From a virus, in IMG/VR virus record IMGVR_UViG_3300047548_001122, positions 124,001 to 188,000 of that record: a stretch of DNA of 64,000 bases, one strand, 5' to 3'. The translations under genes and the position numbers were made by a program. Under the pieces are notes generated by a model. That model was not told the DNA's origin, searched no databases, and was given only the letters and a program-made list of their open reading frames with translations. Of this stretch, positions 17,506 through 24,916 are shown in pieces (position 1 is the first letter of the stretch; each line of letters starts with the position of its first letter).

Positions 17506-18772
17506 TTTTGATCCTAAAGATGATGTTGAAACTCAGTGGCAAAAGTGGCAAGACTCGGGTATTGAATATCAAAATATAGATGTCGATCAGTTACGTGAGA
17601 AAACCATAAAAGAACTTACGTATGTGTCTGGCATGGATGTTAAAGAATACACACTGTTTCAAAAGTGGTGTGAGGTTCAAGAAAAATATCCTACGATGTT
17701 GGTCAACGACCTATGGGAAGGCGAAAAGAAAGTTCTCATAGATGATGAACAAAGAAGGTCGATTGAAGAGATTAAAAATAATTTTTGGGTACCTAGTACA
17801 CCTGAAGATTATCTAAACTTACAACCAGAATTAATTTACACAAATAAAGAAGATAATCTACCAGAGTTATGGAACACTATACGAACATTTTCTTCCACAA
17901 TGAAGAACAACTCGAATATTGGACGTAATTTAAACTTTATTGTTCGTGACAAAGTAACTAAAAAATATCTTGGTGTTATCTGCATTAGTTCCGACTTCTT
18001 AGATTTGACACCAAGAGATAACTTTATTGGCTGGTCCAGAGAATTAAAAACTCAAGGTGGTATGATTAATCATACAGCTATAGGATCAACAATCGTTCCT
18101 TTACAACCTTTGGGTTATAATTATGTGGGTGGCAAATTACTTGCTCTATTGTGTTTGTCTGATCCTGTACAACAGTTATGGGAAAAACTTTACGGAGATA
18201 AATTAGTATCTGTAACTACTACATCATTATATGGTAAAACAAAAGCCGGTGGATTATCACAATACGATAATTTGGATCATTGGTTGCCGATGGGTTTTAC
18301 TTCTGGCTCTGTTTCATTTGAACCTTTGACCGATACTAGATACATGATACGTGAATGGTTGAAAACAAATCATACCAGAAAATATTTTGAGTGGTATGTT
18401 GCAAAGAAACCTTCTGGACAACCACATAAAAGAGATCATAAAAATCGATCTTTAAATTTTACATACACACAGTTAAGCATACCAAAAGAATTGATTCGTT
18501 CTGAACATGCAAGAGGAATTTATTTTTCACCGTTATATGATAAGTCTTGTGAATTTTTACGTGGTGACCATGACGGTAAAAATATGAATAAGTTATTTGA
18601 CACCAGTGTTGAATCGTTGGTTGATATCTGGAAAACTAAACACGCTAAACCGAGAATCAAACAATTGGTAAAAAAAGATAAAGTATCTTATGATACCTTG
18701 TTCTATGATGATTTGTGCTACTTAACTTGGGAAGAAACAAAAGAAAAATACCTTCCACAAGTTGGTCGGTAA
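17495..18772 (+). CDS. DUF4338-like (DruA-related) protein, copy A
   Basis: This 425-residue protein has a central region (about 140-285) with LGVICISSDFLDLTPRDNFI, then AIGSTIVPLQPLGYNYVGGK, TTTSLYGKTKAGGLSQYDN and HWLPMGFTSG. A second copy of the same core is encoded at 36978. The order of elements resembles DUF4338, the domain of DruA from the Druantia defence system, but I could not align them by computation. The N-terminal 120 residues are helical and charged. Function is unknown. It ends the recombination operon and is followed by a long regulatory gap. Confidence 0.5.
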   Translation: MAYSFDPKDDVETQWQKWQDSGIEYQNIDVDQLREKTIKELTYVSGMDVKEYTLFQKWCEVQEKYPTMLVNDLWEGEKKVLIDDEQRRSIEEIKNNFWVPSTPEDYLNLQPELIYTNKEDNLPELWNTIRTFSSTMKNNSNIGRNLNFIVRDKVTKKYLGVICISSDFLDLTPRDNFIGWSRELKTQGGMINHTAIGSTIVPLQPLGYNYVGGKLLALLCLSDPVQQLWEKLYGDKLVSVTTTSLYGKTKAGGLSQYDNLDHWLPMGFTSGSVSFEPLTDTRYMIREWLKTNHTRKYFEWYVAKKPSGQPHKRDHKNRSLNFTYTQLSIPKELIRSEHARGIYFSPLYDKSCEFLRGDHDGKNMNKLFDTSVESLVDIWKTKHAKPRIKQLVKKDKVSYDTLFYDDLCYLTWEETKEKYLPQVGR

Positions 18773-18787
18773 TAATAAAAAAGATGC

Positions 18788-18816
18788 TTGACAATTGAAG
18801 AAAGTTCCTATATAAT
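18788..18816 (+). promoter_or_regulatory. Consensus sigma70-type promoter for the tRNA-like RNA
   Basis: TTGACA (18788-18793), a 17-base spacer and TATAAT (18811-18816). The expected transcription start (about 18823-18829) coincides with the 5' end of the folded RNA described next, so this promoter seems to serve that RNA directly. Confidence 0.85.
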
Positions 18817-18828
18817 TGTATCTGAAAT

Positions 18829-18891
18829 GCGGAGAGTCCGAGACAACCTGCCCCCGCAGGTAGAGAGGTTTAACTCCTCTTATCCGCTCCA
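18829..18891 (+). ncRNA. Structured tRNA-like small RNA with encoded CCA
   Basis: The 63 bases fold by eye into a compact cloverleaf. The acceptor-like stem is GCGGA (18829-18833) with TCCGC (18883-18887), followed by T and CCA. A 5-bp T-arm-like hairpin (AGAGG / CCTCT, 18864-18880) has the 7-base loop TTTAACT, close to the tRNA T-loop consensus, with the usual spacing to the acceptor. A 6-bp hairpin ACCTGC-CCCC-GCAGGT (18846-18861) replaces the anticodon arm, and a 3-bp hairpin (GTC/GAC) stands for the D arm. There is no 7-base anticodon loop, so it cannot decode. It is about 13 bases shorter than a normal tRNA. Function is unknown; a decayed tRNA is the main alternative. Confidence 0.6.
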
Positions 18892-18934
18892 CCCACGTTA
18901 TCAAATTAGCAACAGTTGTTAAAAAGACAACGGC

Positions 18935-18963
18935 TTGACTTTTCCTTTTTCCTGTGTTATAAT
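18935..18963 (+). promoter_or_regulatory. Sigma70-type promoter for the cobT-like gene
   Basis: TTGACT, 17 bases, TATAAT. It is preceded by GTTGT-N7-ACAAC (18915-18931) and shares GGCTTGACTTTT and TGTGTTATAAT with the promoter before the cobS-like gene, pointing to common control of the pair. Confidence 0.85.
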
Positions 18964-18991
18964 ATACCTATACGATAGAAAAGGTATCTAA

Positions 18992-21256
18992 ATGACAACT
19001 TTTACCGCAGAGACTAAATCGCAATTGGCAAAACTCCTTGCCACCGAAAACTTGCGAATTGAACACCAAAAGATTCGTACAGCCCGATTCGATCCAAAGA
19101 ATCGGGTTTTATATTGTCCTATTTGGAAAAATATGTCAGGAGCTCTTTATGATCTTTTGATGGGTCATGAAGTAGGTCACGCTTTGTACACTCCTGCTCA
19201 AGGTTGGCATGATGCGGTTTGCGAAAAGGGTAAAAACTATAAAGCATTTTTGAATGTTATTGAAGATGCTCGAATCGAAAAGAAAATCAAACGGAAATAT
19301 CCTGGTATTCGCAGGTCTTTTGTTACTGCCTATAATGAATTGATGGAAAGAAATTTCTTTGAGATTAAAGGTAAAGACATCAATAAAATGTCCTTCATTA
19401 ATCGATTGAACCTTTTCACAAAATCTTCTGGAACTATTGATATTTCTTTTACTGGTTTTGAAGAAAAACTTGTAGAAGAAGTTATGCGTTGTGAAACTTG
19501 GGATGATGTAATTCGTGTCACTGGTCTTGTTTGGGATTATTCCAAAGATGAACAGTTCGAAATGATGCAAGATTTTGATTTCGATAATTTGGAATTCGAT
19601 GAGGATGGTGAATACGAATTCGAATATGAATTGGAAGAATCTGAAGAAGGTTTCGATTCTGATGATTCGAAGAAAAATGGAAAATCATCTACTCAATCTG
19701 AAGAAAATGGTGAAGAAGGTGAGGGTTCGGGAAATTCTAATAAATTCGACACCGAATCAAATGAAGAGAGTGAAGGAGAAAGTGAATCTTTTTCGATAGT
19801 TCGTAATAAAGAATCTGCTTTAACTAACAAAGATATGTTTCAACCATTCTGTGAAACTGATGATGCGTTTCGTATGAATGAAAATACTCTGCTTGATGAA
19901 AAATGTAAAGAGTATATCTATCTTACTTTGCCTACTCCTGTTTTGAAAAATATTATTACGCCAGCTTCTCGCGTACAAAAACTTTTGGCCGATCATTACT
20001 CTAATCATTTTAACAGAAATGAATTGTTCAATAATTTCAAACGAAAAAATGAACGATACATTTCTTTGCTTGCCAAAGAATTCGAAATGAAGAAGGCGGC
20101 TTCTTGTTACGCAAAAGCTAAAACTTCAAATACAGGAGATATTGACGTATCGAAATTGTACAAATACAAAATTGATGATTCTATTTTCAAAAAGATGATG
20201 AGAATACCAAAAGGTAAATCTCACGGTTTGATTTTGCTTTTGGATAAATCAGGTTCAATGTCAAACAATATGAAAGGTTCTATTGAACAAATTCTAGTTT
20301 TGGCTATGTTCTGTAGAAAAGTAAATATTCCTTTTTCAGTTTACGGATTTGGGAATAATTCTACCGGTTATTGTATCGATAAGGAAGTTGATAACCTCGG
20401 TCGTGATGAAGAGTTTTTCAAACACAAAATTGGTGATGTTTATATGAATGCTGTATTCCTTAGAGAGTACATTAATTCTAGAATGAGTAATGTTGAATTC
20501 AACAATGCTTTGAAAAATATGGTTTGTTTGATGAATGGATTCTCACATAGGTATGGTAGAGATTATCCTCCTGTCGAATGTTTGTCGAATACACCTTTGA
20601 CTGAAGCTATTGTTGCTACCGAAGCAATCACTCAAGAATTTAGAAAAGTAAATAATCTTGATATTGTAAATCTGGTGATTGTACACGATGGTGATGCAGA
20701 TAGCATTTCTCATTATAATACTGGTCGAGATGAAGAAGGATATTCTTTGACTGGAAGATTTTCAACAAGTTATTTTAATGTTCTACTTCGTGACAATAAG
20801 ATTCATTTTGAAGATAAGTTGGAACACGATAGTTTAAATTCTGCTGTTTTGAAATGGTATAAACAAAAAACTGGTGCAAATGTTTTTGGTTTTTTTGTAA
20901 CCGATGATAATGCCAGTAGCATGAACGGTGCTATTTGTAAAAATTTCTACACTGAAAATGAAACTAAAAACTTCTATGATAGAATTGAAAATTATCATGA
21001 AAGAAAAGAAGCTGCAACAGTTCTAGTCAAAAAACTTAAAAAAGAAAAGTTTCTATTGTCGAAAAAACCAGGGTTTAAAAGCTTTTTCATTGTACCTGGG
21101 GGTAGCAATTTGCAGATTGATGATGGCGAACTTGAAATTGATGATACCAAAAAAATTACGGCAACAAAATTGACTAATGCCTTTTTGAAGTATAATAAAA
21201 AACGGCAAGTTAACCGTATTTTGGTTTCCAAATTTATTGACGGTATTGCAGTTTGA
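18992..21256 (+). CDS. cobT: CobT-like protein: HExxH metallopeptidase-like region plus vWFA domain
   Basis: The 754-residue protein has a zinc-binding motif H59-E-V-G-H63 (in MGHEVGHALYTP), an acidic D/E/S-rich middle (about 190-265), and a C-terminal von Willebrand A domain with the MIDAS motif DKSGSMSNN. This acidic-linker-plus-vWFA layout is that of CobT-type partners of MoxR/CobS AAA+ ATPases, and the ATPase gene is next. Despite the name, phage copies need not act in cobalamin synthesis; a metal-dependent chaperone or remodelling role is equally possible. It has its own strong promoter. Confidence 0.75.
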   Translation: MTTFTAETKSQLAKLLATENLRIEHQKIRTARFDPKNRVLYCPIWKNMSGALYDLLMGHEVGHALYTPAQGWHDAVCEKGKNYKAFLNVIEDARIEKKIKRKYPGIRRSFVTAYNELMERNFFEIKGKDINKMSFINRLNLFTKSSGTIDISFTGFEEKLVEEVMRCETWDDVIRVTGLVWDYSKDEQFEMMQDFDFDNLEFDEDGEYEFEYELEESEEGFDSDDSKKNGKSSTQSEENGEEGEGSGNSNKFDTESNEESEGESESFSIVRNKESALTNKDMFQPFCETDDAFRMNENTLLDEKCKEYIYLTLPTPVLKNIITPASRVQKLLADHYSNHFNRNELFNNFKRKNERYISLLAKEFEMKKAASCYAKAKTSNTGDIDVSKLYKYKIDDSIFKKMMRIPKGKSHGLILLLDKSGSMSNNMKGSIEQILVLAMFCRKVNIPFSVYGFGNNSTGYCIDKEVDNLGRDEEFFKHKIGDVYMNAVFLREYINSRMSNVEFNNALKNMVCLMNGFSHRYGRDYPPVECLSNTPLTEAIVATEAITQEFRKVNNLDIVNLVIVHDGDADSISHYNTGRDEEGYSLTGRFSTSYFNVLLRDNKIHFEDKLEHDSLNSAVLKWYKQKTGANVFGFFVTDDNASSMNGAICKNFYTENETKNFYDRIENYHERKEAATVLVKKLKKEKFLLSKKPGFKSFFIVPGGSNLQIDDGELEIDDTKKITATKLTNAFLKYNKKRQVNRILVSKFIDGIAV

Positions 21257-21280
21257 TGTTGTGCCGAAACAACACTGGGC

Positions 21281-21308
21281 TTGACTTTTTAGTTCAGTGT
21301 GTTATAAT
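21281..21308 (+). promoter_or_regulatory. Sigma70-type promoter for the cobS-like gene
   Basis: TTGACT (21281-21286), a 16-base spacer and TATAAT (21303-21308). A GTTGT-N6-ACAAC inverted repeat lies just upstream, as at the cobT-like promoter. Confidence 0.8.
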
Positions 21309-21346
21309 GTTTGTATAAATTGATTGATCCTAACGGAGATTATATT

Positions 21347-22537
21347 ATGAGTGGTCGTAACGAAAAACGTCAAAAGTTTCTAAATGCTTTGGTATCAACA
21401 GGTGCCAAAACCGTAACGCTTGATGAAATTAAATCGATTGCAGAAGATTTGAATATTGGTGTTCCCTATTGGTATATCAATGAAGAAGAAAATCGTGTAA
21501 AGCGTGGTGTGTACAAAGTACCATCAATCAAAAATACTACTACAGTTGAAACTGTAGATATGCAAGCTCAAGTTATTCCTATGACAAAAACTGAAAATAA
21601 ATCTGCAAATAGGATTTCTTCTATTGTAACTGATCTTGAAATTGAAAACCTTGTACCCACAAAATACAAGAACTATGTTCCTTTCGGAAATTTTGAAGAT
21701 ATTGTTTCAATCATTCAATCAGAAAGTTTCTATCCAATCTTTATCACAGGTCAATCAGGTAATGGTAAAACAATGTCTGTTGAACAGGCTTGTGCCAAAC
21801 TTGGTCGAAAGTTTGTGTGTGTTTCGATGACACCTGAAACTGATGAAAGTGATTTGTTTGGTAACTTTATTCTTATCAATGGTCAAATGGAATGGCGTGA
21901 TGGTCCTGTAACTGTTGCGGCTCGTCAAGGTGCAGTTCTGTGTATCGATGAAGTTGACTATGGTGCTCAGAATCTTTCCTCTTTGCAGCGTGTACTTGAG
22001 GGTAAACCGTTTCTTCTAAAAAAGAAAAATGAACTAATTGTTCCTGCAAAAGGTTTTACCGTTGTTGCTACTGCTAATACAAAAGGTAAAGGTTCGGAAG
22101 ATGGTCGTTATATGTTTACTAACGTATTGAATGAAGCTTTCCTTGAACGTTTCTTGAATACTATGGAACAAGATTGGCCTCCAGTTAAAGTCGAACGTAA
22201 GATCATCGAAAAAGAATTGGAATCTTCGGGTCGTGCAGACAAAGAGTTTGCTGAAAAACTTGTAACGTGGGCTGATATCATTCGTAAAACCTTCATTGAA
22301 GGTGGTTGTGATGAAGTGATTTCAACTCGCCGCCTTGTGCATATCGCAAAAACTTATGGTGTTTTTGGTGATAAGATGAAGGCAATCAATTTGTGTTTGA
22401 ATCGTTTTGATGAAGATACCAAAATTTCTTTTGGTGATCTTTATACGAAAGTTGATGCGGGTGCTAATACCCAAACTATTATGGCACAAACAATTGAAGA
22501 TGTTGCACCTACGGTAAATGATGAAATTCCTTTCTAA
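21347..22537 (+). CDS. cobS: CobS-like MoxR-family AAA+ ATPase
   Basis: The 396-residue protein has Walker A GQSGNGKT, Walker B AVLCIDEVD and an AAA+ sensor region FTVVATANTKGKG, in the arrangement of MoxR/CobS ATPases. The N-terminal 90 residues form a small helical domain (KRQKFLNALVSTGAKTVTLD). CobS ATPases work with CobT vWFA proteins, here encoded directly upstream, to insert metal or remodel a client. Both are frequent in T4-like aquatic phages. GGAG nine bases upstream fixes the start at 21347; an earlier in-frame TTG at 21311 lies within the promoter region. Confidence 0.88.
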   Translation: MSGRNEKRQKFLNALVSTGAKTVTLDEIKSIAEDLNIGVPYWYINEEENRVKRGVYKVPSIKNTTTVETVDMQAQVIPMTKTENKSANRISSIVTDLEIENLVPTKYKNYVPFGNFEDIVSIIQSESFYPIFITGQSGNGKTMSVEQACAKLGRKFVCVSMTPETDESDLFGNFILINGQMEWRDGPVTVAARQGAVLCIDEVDYGAQNLSSLQRVLEGKPFLLKKKNELIVPAKGFTVVATANTKGKGSEDGRYMFTNVLNEAFLERFLNTMEQDWPPVKVERKIIEKELESSGRADKEFAEKLVTWADIIRKTFIEGGCDEVISTRRLVHIAKTYGVFGDKMKAINLCLNRFDEDTKISFGDLYTKVDAGANTQTIMAQTIEDVAPTVNDEIPF

Positions 22538-22553
22538 TTTGCCTGTAAAACAC

Positions 22554-22582
22554 TTGACACTACACACAGAGTATAGTATAAT
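22554..22582 (+). promoter_or_regulatory. Consensus sigma70-type promoter for the winged-helix gene
   Basis: TTGACA (22554-22559), 17 bases, TATAAT (22577-22582). Transcription would start near 22589 and run straight into the hairpin leader. Confidence 0.88.
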
Positions 22583-22591
22583 ATCAACATA

Positions 22592-22636
22592 ATTTGAGAG
22601 AACGGTTGCCTCTCAAATGATTTTTTAAAAGCAACC
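22592..22636 (+). promoter_or_regulatory. 5' leader RNA: terminator-like hairpin with loop-downstream pairing
   Basis: ATTTGAGAG (22592-22600) pairs with CTCTCAAAT (22610-22618), followed by GATTTTTT, which looks like a rho-independent terminator. The loop holds GGTTGC (22604-22609), exactly complementary to GCAACC (22631-22636) downstream. The two pairings give either an H-type pseudoknot or a switch. It lies between a strong promoter and the winged-helix gene and so probably controls its expression. Confidence 0.6.
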
Positions 22637-22662
22637 TGTATTAAAATATGGAGTATTTTGTT

Positions 22663-22935
22663 ATGTCAGTTAAATCTAAAATCCTTGCTTACCTTTCTAA
22701 AGAAGATGGTTACAACACTTTGACGCCTGCTAAGATGCAGTCAATGTTTGGTGTTTCCAATCCTTCCGCAACAATCAATGATCTCCGCAATGAAGGTCAT
22801 GCTATTTACTTGAATAGCCGTTACAACAGCAACGGAGAAAAAGTTTTCTTCTACCGTCTTGGTACTCCTACCAAGCGTATGGTCGCTGAAGGTATTGCAG
22901 CAATTCGTGCTCAAGGAGAGCGCGCATTTGCCTGA
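22663..22935 (+). CDS. Small winged-helix DNA-binding protein
   Basis: The 90-residue protein has a helix-turn-helix pattern (KILAYLSKEDGYNTLTPAKM, then MFGVSNPSATINDLRNEGHA) and a wing-like beta pair (IYLNSRYNSNGEKVFFYRLG). Proteins of this type recur in T4-like aquatic phages. A role as a transcription regulator is likely but its targets are unknown. GGAG at 22650-22653 decides for the ATG at 22663 rather than the one at 22648. The transcript has a structured leader that could be bound by a regulator, perhaps this protein itself (speculation). Confidence 0.72.
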   Translation: MSVKSKILAYLSKEDGYNTLTPAKMQSMFGVSNPSATINDLRNEGHAIYLNSRYNSNGEKVFFYRLGTPTKRMVAEGIAAIRAQGERAFA

Positions 22936-22967
22936 TATTTCTAAATAAAGTTTAGAAATCTCACATA

Positions 22968-22999
22968 GAGAGGATATATATTTGTATCCTCTCTTTTTT
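22968..22999 (+). terminator. Rho-independent terminator
   Basis: A 9-bp stem (GAGAGGATA with TATCCTCTC), an 8-base loop and six T residues. It separates the winged-helix gene from the glycosyltransferase gene. Confidence 0.9.
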
Positions 23000-23018
23000 A
23001 TTATACAATGGGTAAACT

Positions 23019-23834
23019 ATGGAAATACAAATCAAACTTGAAGAATTGAAAAAGAATAAATTATTTGTTGCTACACCAATGTATGGTGGTATGAATCATG
23101 GCCTTTATGCAAAATCTTGCCTTGATTTGCAAACATTGATGATTCGATATGGCATTGACATTAAATTTTCCTTTCTCTTCAACGAATCTTTAATCACCAG
23201 AGCTCGAAATTATTTGACGGATGAATTCCTCCGTTCAGATTGTACACACATGTTGTTTTTGGATTCGGACATTCACTTCAACCCACAAGATGTTTTAGCA
23301 CTAATGGCTCTCGACAAAGATGTTATCGGAGGTCCTTATCCTAAAAAATCTATTAACTGGGGTAATATCGCTCATGCAGCACGTAAACACACTGAACTTG
23401 ATCCTAGAGAATTAGAAAATGTTGTTGGTGAATATGTGTTTAATGTTGTAAAAGGAACTCAACACTTCCAAGTTACTGAACCACTACAGGTTTTGGAAAT
23501 TGGAACTGGCTTCATGATGATTAAACGTCATGTGTTTGAAAAACTTGAGAAGGCATATCCACAACTTCGTTATAAACCAGATCATATTGGCCAAGCACAC
23601 TTTGATGGTTCACGATACATTCATGCATACTTTGATACTATCATTGACACTGTAGATTCAGCAACAGGTGGCGGATCAGATCGTTATCTAAGTGAAGATT
23701 ATATGTTCTGTCAATTGTGGCGTAAAATTGGCGGAGAAATTTATCTATGTCCTTGGATGAAAACACAACACATCGGCACATATGCATTTACAGGAAATAT
23801 GCCTAAGGTTGCTGAACTAACTGGAAAATTGTGA
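23019..23834 (+). CDS. GT-A fold glycosyltransferase
   Basis: The 271-residue protein has a glycosyltransferase-like N-terminus (LFVATPMYGGM, then SLITRARNYLTDEFLRSDCT) and the metal/nucleotide-sugar motif MLFLDSDIHF (D-x-D). Later elements GGPYPKK, EIGTGFMMIKR and SEDYMFCQLWRKIGG match the Anp1/Mnn9-like and family-2-like group often seen in phages. It probably transfers a sugar to a cell-surface glycan or to DNA; the acceptor is unknown. It lies far from the main glycan cluster (41504-47126), just ahead of replication genes. Confidence 0.78.
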   Translation: MEIQIKLEELKKNKLFVATPMYGGMNHGLYAKSCLDLQTLMIRYGIDIKFSFLFNESLITRARNYLTDEFLRSDCTHMLFLDSDIHFNPQDVLALMALDKDVIGGPYPKKSINWGNIAHAARKHTELDPRELENVVGEYVFNVVKGTQHFQVTEPLQVLEIGTGFMMIKRHVFEKLEKAYPQLRYKPDHIGQAHFDGSRYIHAYFDTIIDTVDSATGGGSDRYLSEDYMFCQLWRKIGGEIYLCPWMKTQHIGTYAFTGNMPKVAELTGKL

Positions 23835-24169
23835 TGGCAATAACAAAGGAAGTGGCAAAAAGCCAAACTGCAACGACCGGTGGCCGCAAGTTTGATGGTG
23901 GTAAACTACAATATGGTTTACTACCACCACTTGCACTAAAGGCCACGGTTGACGTATTAACCTTTGGTGCGGAAAAATACGAACCTGATAATTGGAAATA
24001 TGTGCCAGATTCCAAGCGCAGGTATTTCGATGCATTACAAAGGCATATTTGGGCATGGAAAGAAGGTGAGAAAGATGATCCTGAATCTGGTAAACACCAC
24101 TTAGCACATGCGCTTTGTTGCCTCATGTTTCTATATGAACATGATATAATGTATTCTGTTGATGAATAA
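23834..24169 (+). CDS. dATP/dGTP diphosphohydrolase-like protein (MazZ/PF18909-type)
   Basis: The 111-residue protein carries GRKFDGGKLQYGLLPPLAL, LTFGAEKYEPDNW and HHLAHALCCLMFLYEHD, the signature of the dATP/dGTP pyrophosphohydrolase N-terminal family. In phages with Z (2-aminoadenine) genomes the homologue MazZ removes dATP or provides dGMP. No PurZ gene is seen in this window, so a general nucleotide-pool role is more likely. The conserved E/D/H residues of the helical metal site are present. The ATG overlaps the upstream stop (TGATG). Confidence 0.75.
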   Translation: MAITKEVAKSQTATTGGRKFDGGKLQYGLLPPLALKATVDVLTFGAEKYEPDNWKYVPDSKRRYFDALQRHIWAWKEGEKDDPESGKHHLAHALCCLMFLYEHDIMYSVDE

Positions 24170-24189
24170 ACTTAATTATGGAGTAGACA

Positions 24190-24873
24190 ATGAAACTTTC
24201 AAATGATACAATCAGTGTACTAAAAAACTTTGCAACAATCAATCAAGGTATTTATTTTAAACAAGGTAAAACAATTAAAACTGTTTCACCCCAAAAGAAT
24301 ATTATGGCTGAAGTTACGGTCGATGAGGAATTTCCAATCGACTTCGGTGTATATGATCTGAATAATTTTCTTTCAGTTATTTCACTACACAAAGATGATA
24401 CAACTCTTTCCTTTAAAGACAAGAACATTTTGATCTCTGGTCTAAAAGGCAGAAGTGAAATCAAATATCGTTTTTGTGAACCGCATATGATTGTTGTTCC
24501 ACCAGAAAAGAATGTTGTTGTTCCCGATCCTGAAATCAAGTTCACATTGAACTCTGATGATTTCGATTGGATTATGCGAACAGCTGCTGTACTTTCTTCA
24601 CCACATGTTGCTGTTGAATCTGACGGTGAGAAAGTGTGTGTTACAACTTTTGATTTGCAAAATGATTCTGCACACACAAATTCTATTGAAATTGCAGAAG
24701 GCACTGGCAATAAGTATAGAATGATCTTTAGAACAGAGAATCTTAAAATTATTTCTGGTTCTTATGACGTTTCTATTTCTTCAAAGGGAATCTCACATTT
24801 CAAAAACAAGAATAGAAATATTCAATATTGGATTACAACCGAAACTGGTTCCAAATTTGAAAAAGTAAACTAA
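24190..24873 (+). CDS. 45: Sliding clamp gp45
   Basis: The 227-residue protein matches the T4 gp45 clamp (228 residues) with LSNDTISVLKNFATINQGIY at the N-terminus and NIMAEVTVDEEFP, INDLNNFLS-like and SSKGISHF elements. It forms a trimeric ring that tethers DNA polymerase and also activates late transcription with gp55. It leads the 45-44-62-regA replisome block. TGATATAAT at 24142-24150 inside the previous gene could be an extended -10 promoter for it. Confidence 0.94.
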   Translation: MKLSNDTISVLKNFATINQGIYFKQGKTIKTVSPQKNIMAEVTVDEEFPIDFGVYDLNNFLSVISLHKDDTTLSFKDKNILISGLKGRSEIKYRFCEPHMIVVPPEKNVVVPDPEIKFTLNSDDFDWIMRTAAVLSSPHVAVESDGEKVCVTTFDLQNDSAHTNSIEIAEGTGNKYRMIFRTENLKIISGSYDVSISSKGISHFKNKNRNIQYWITTETGSKFEKVN

Positions 24874-24916
24874 TTAATACTTGCTTTTTTTATTATGATT
24901 TATGTGAAAGGTAGTT

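Noticed and set aside
18829-18891. A functional decoding tRNA
   Set aside because: The anticodon arm has only a 4- to 6-base C-rich loop and the D arm is 3 bp; a true anticodon cannot be placed.
22939-22948. CTAAATAAAG as a late promoter
   Set aside because: It differs from TATAAATA and is followed after 20 bases by a strong terminator, so a transcript from it would end at once.
23803-24126. Two minus-strand frames opposite the dATP/dGTP diphosphohydrolase-like gene
   Set aside because: They mirror a clearly conserved + gene and have no start signals.
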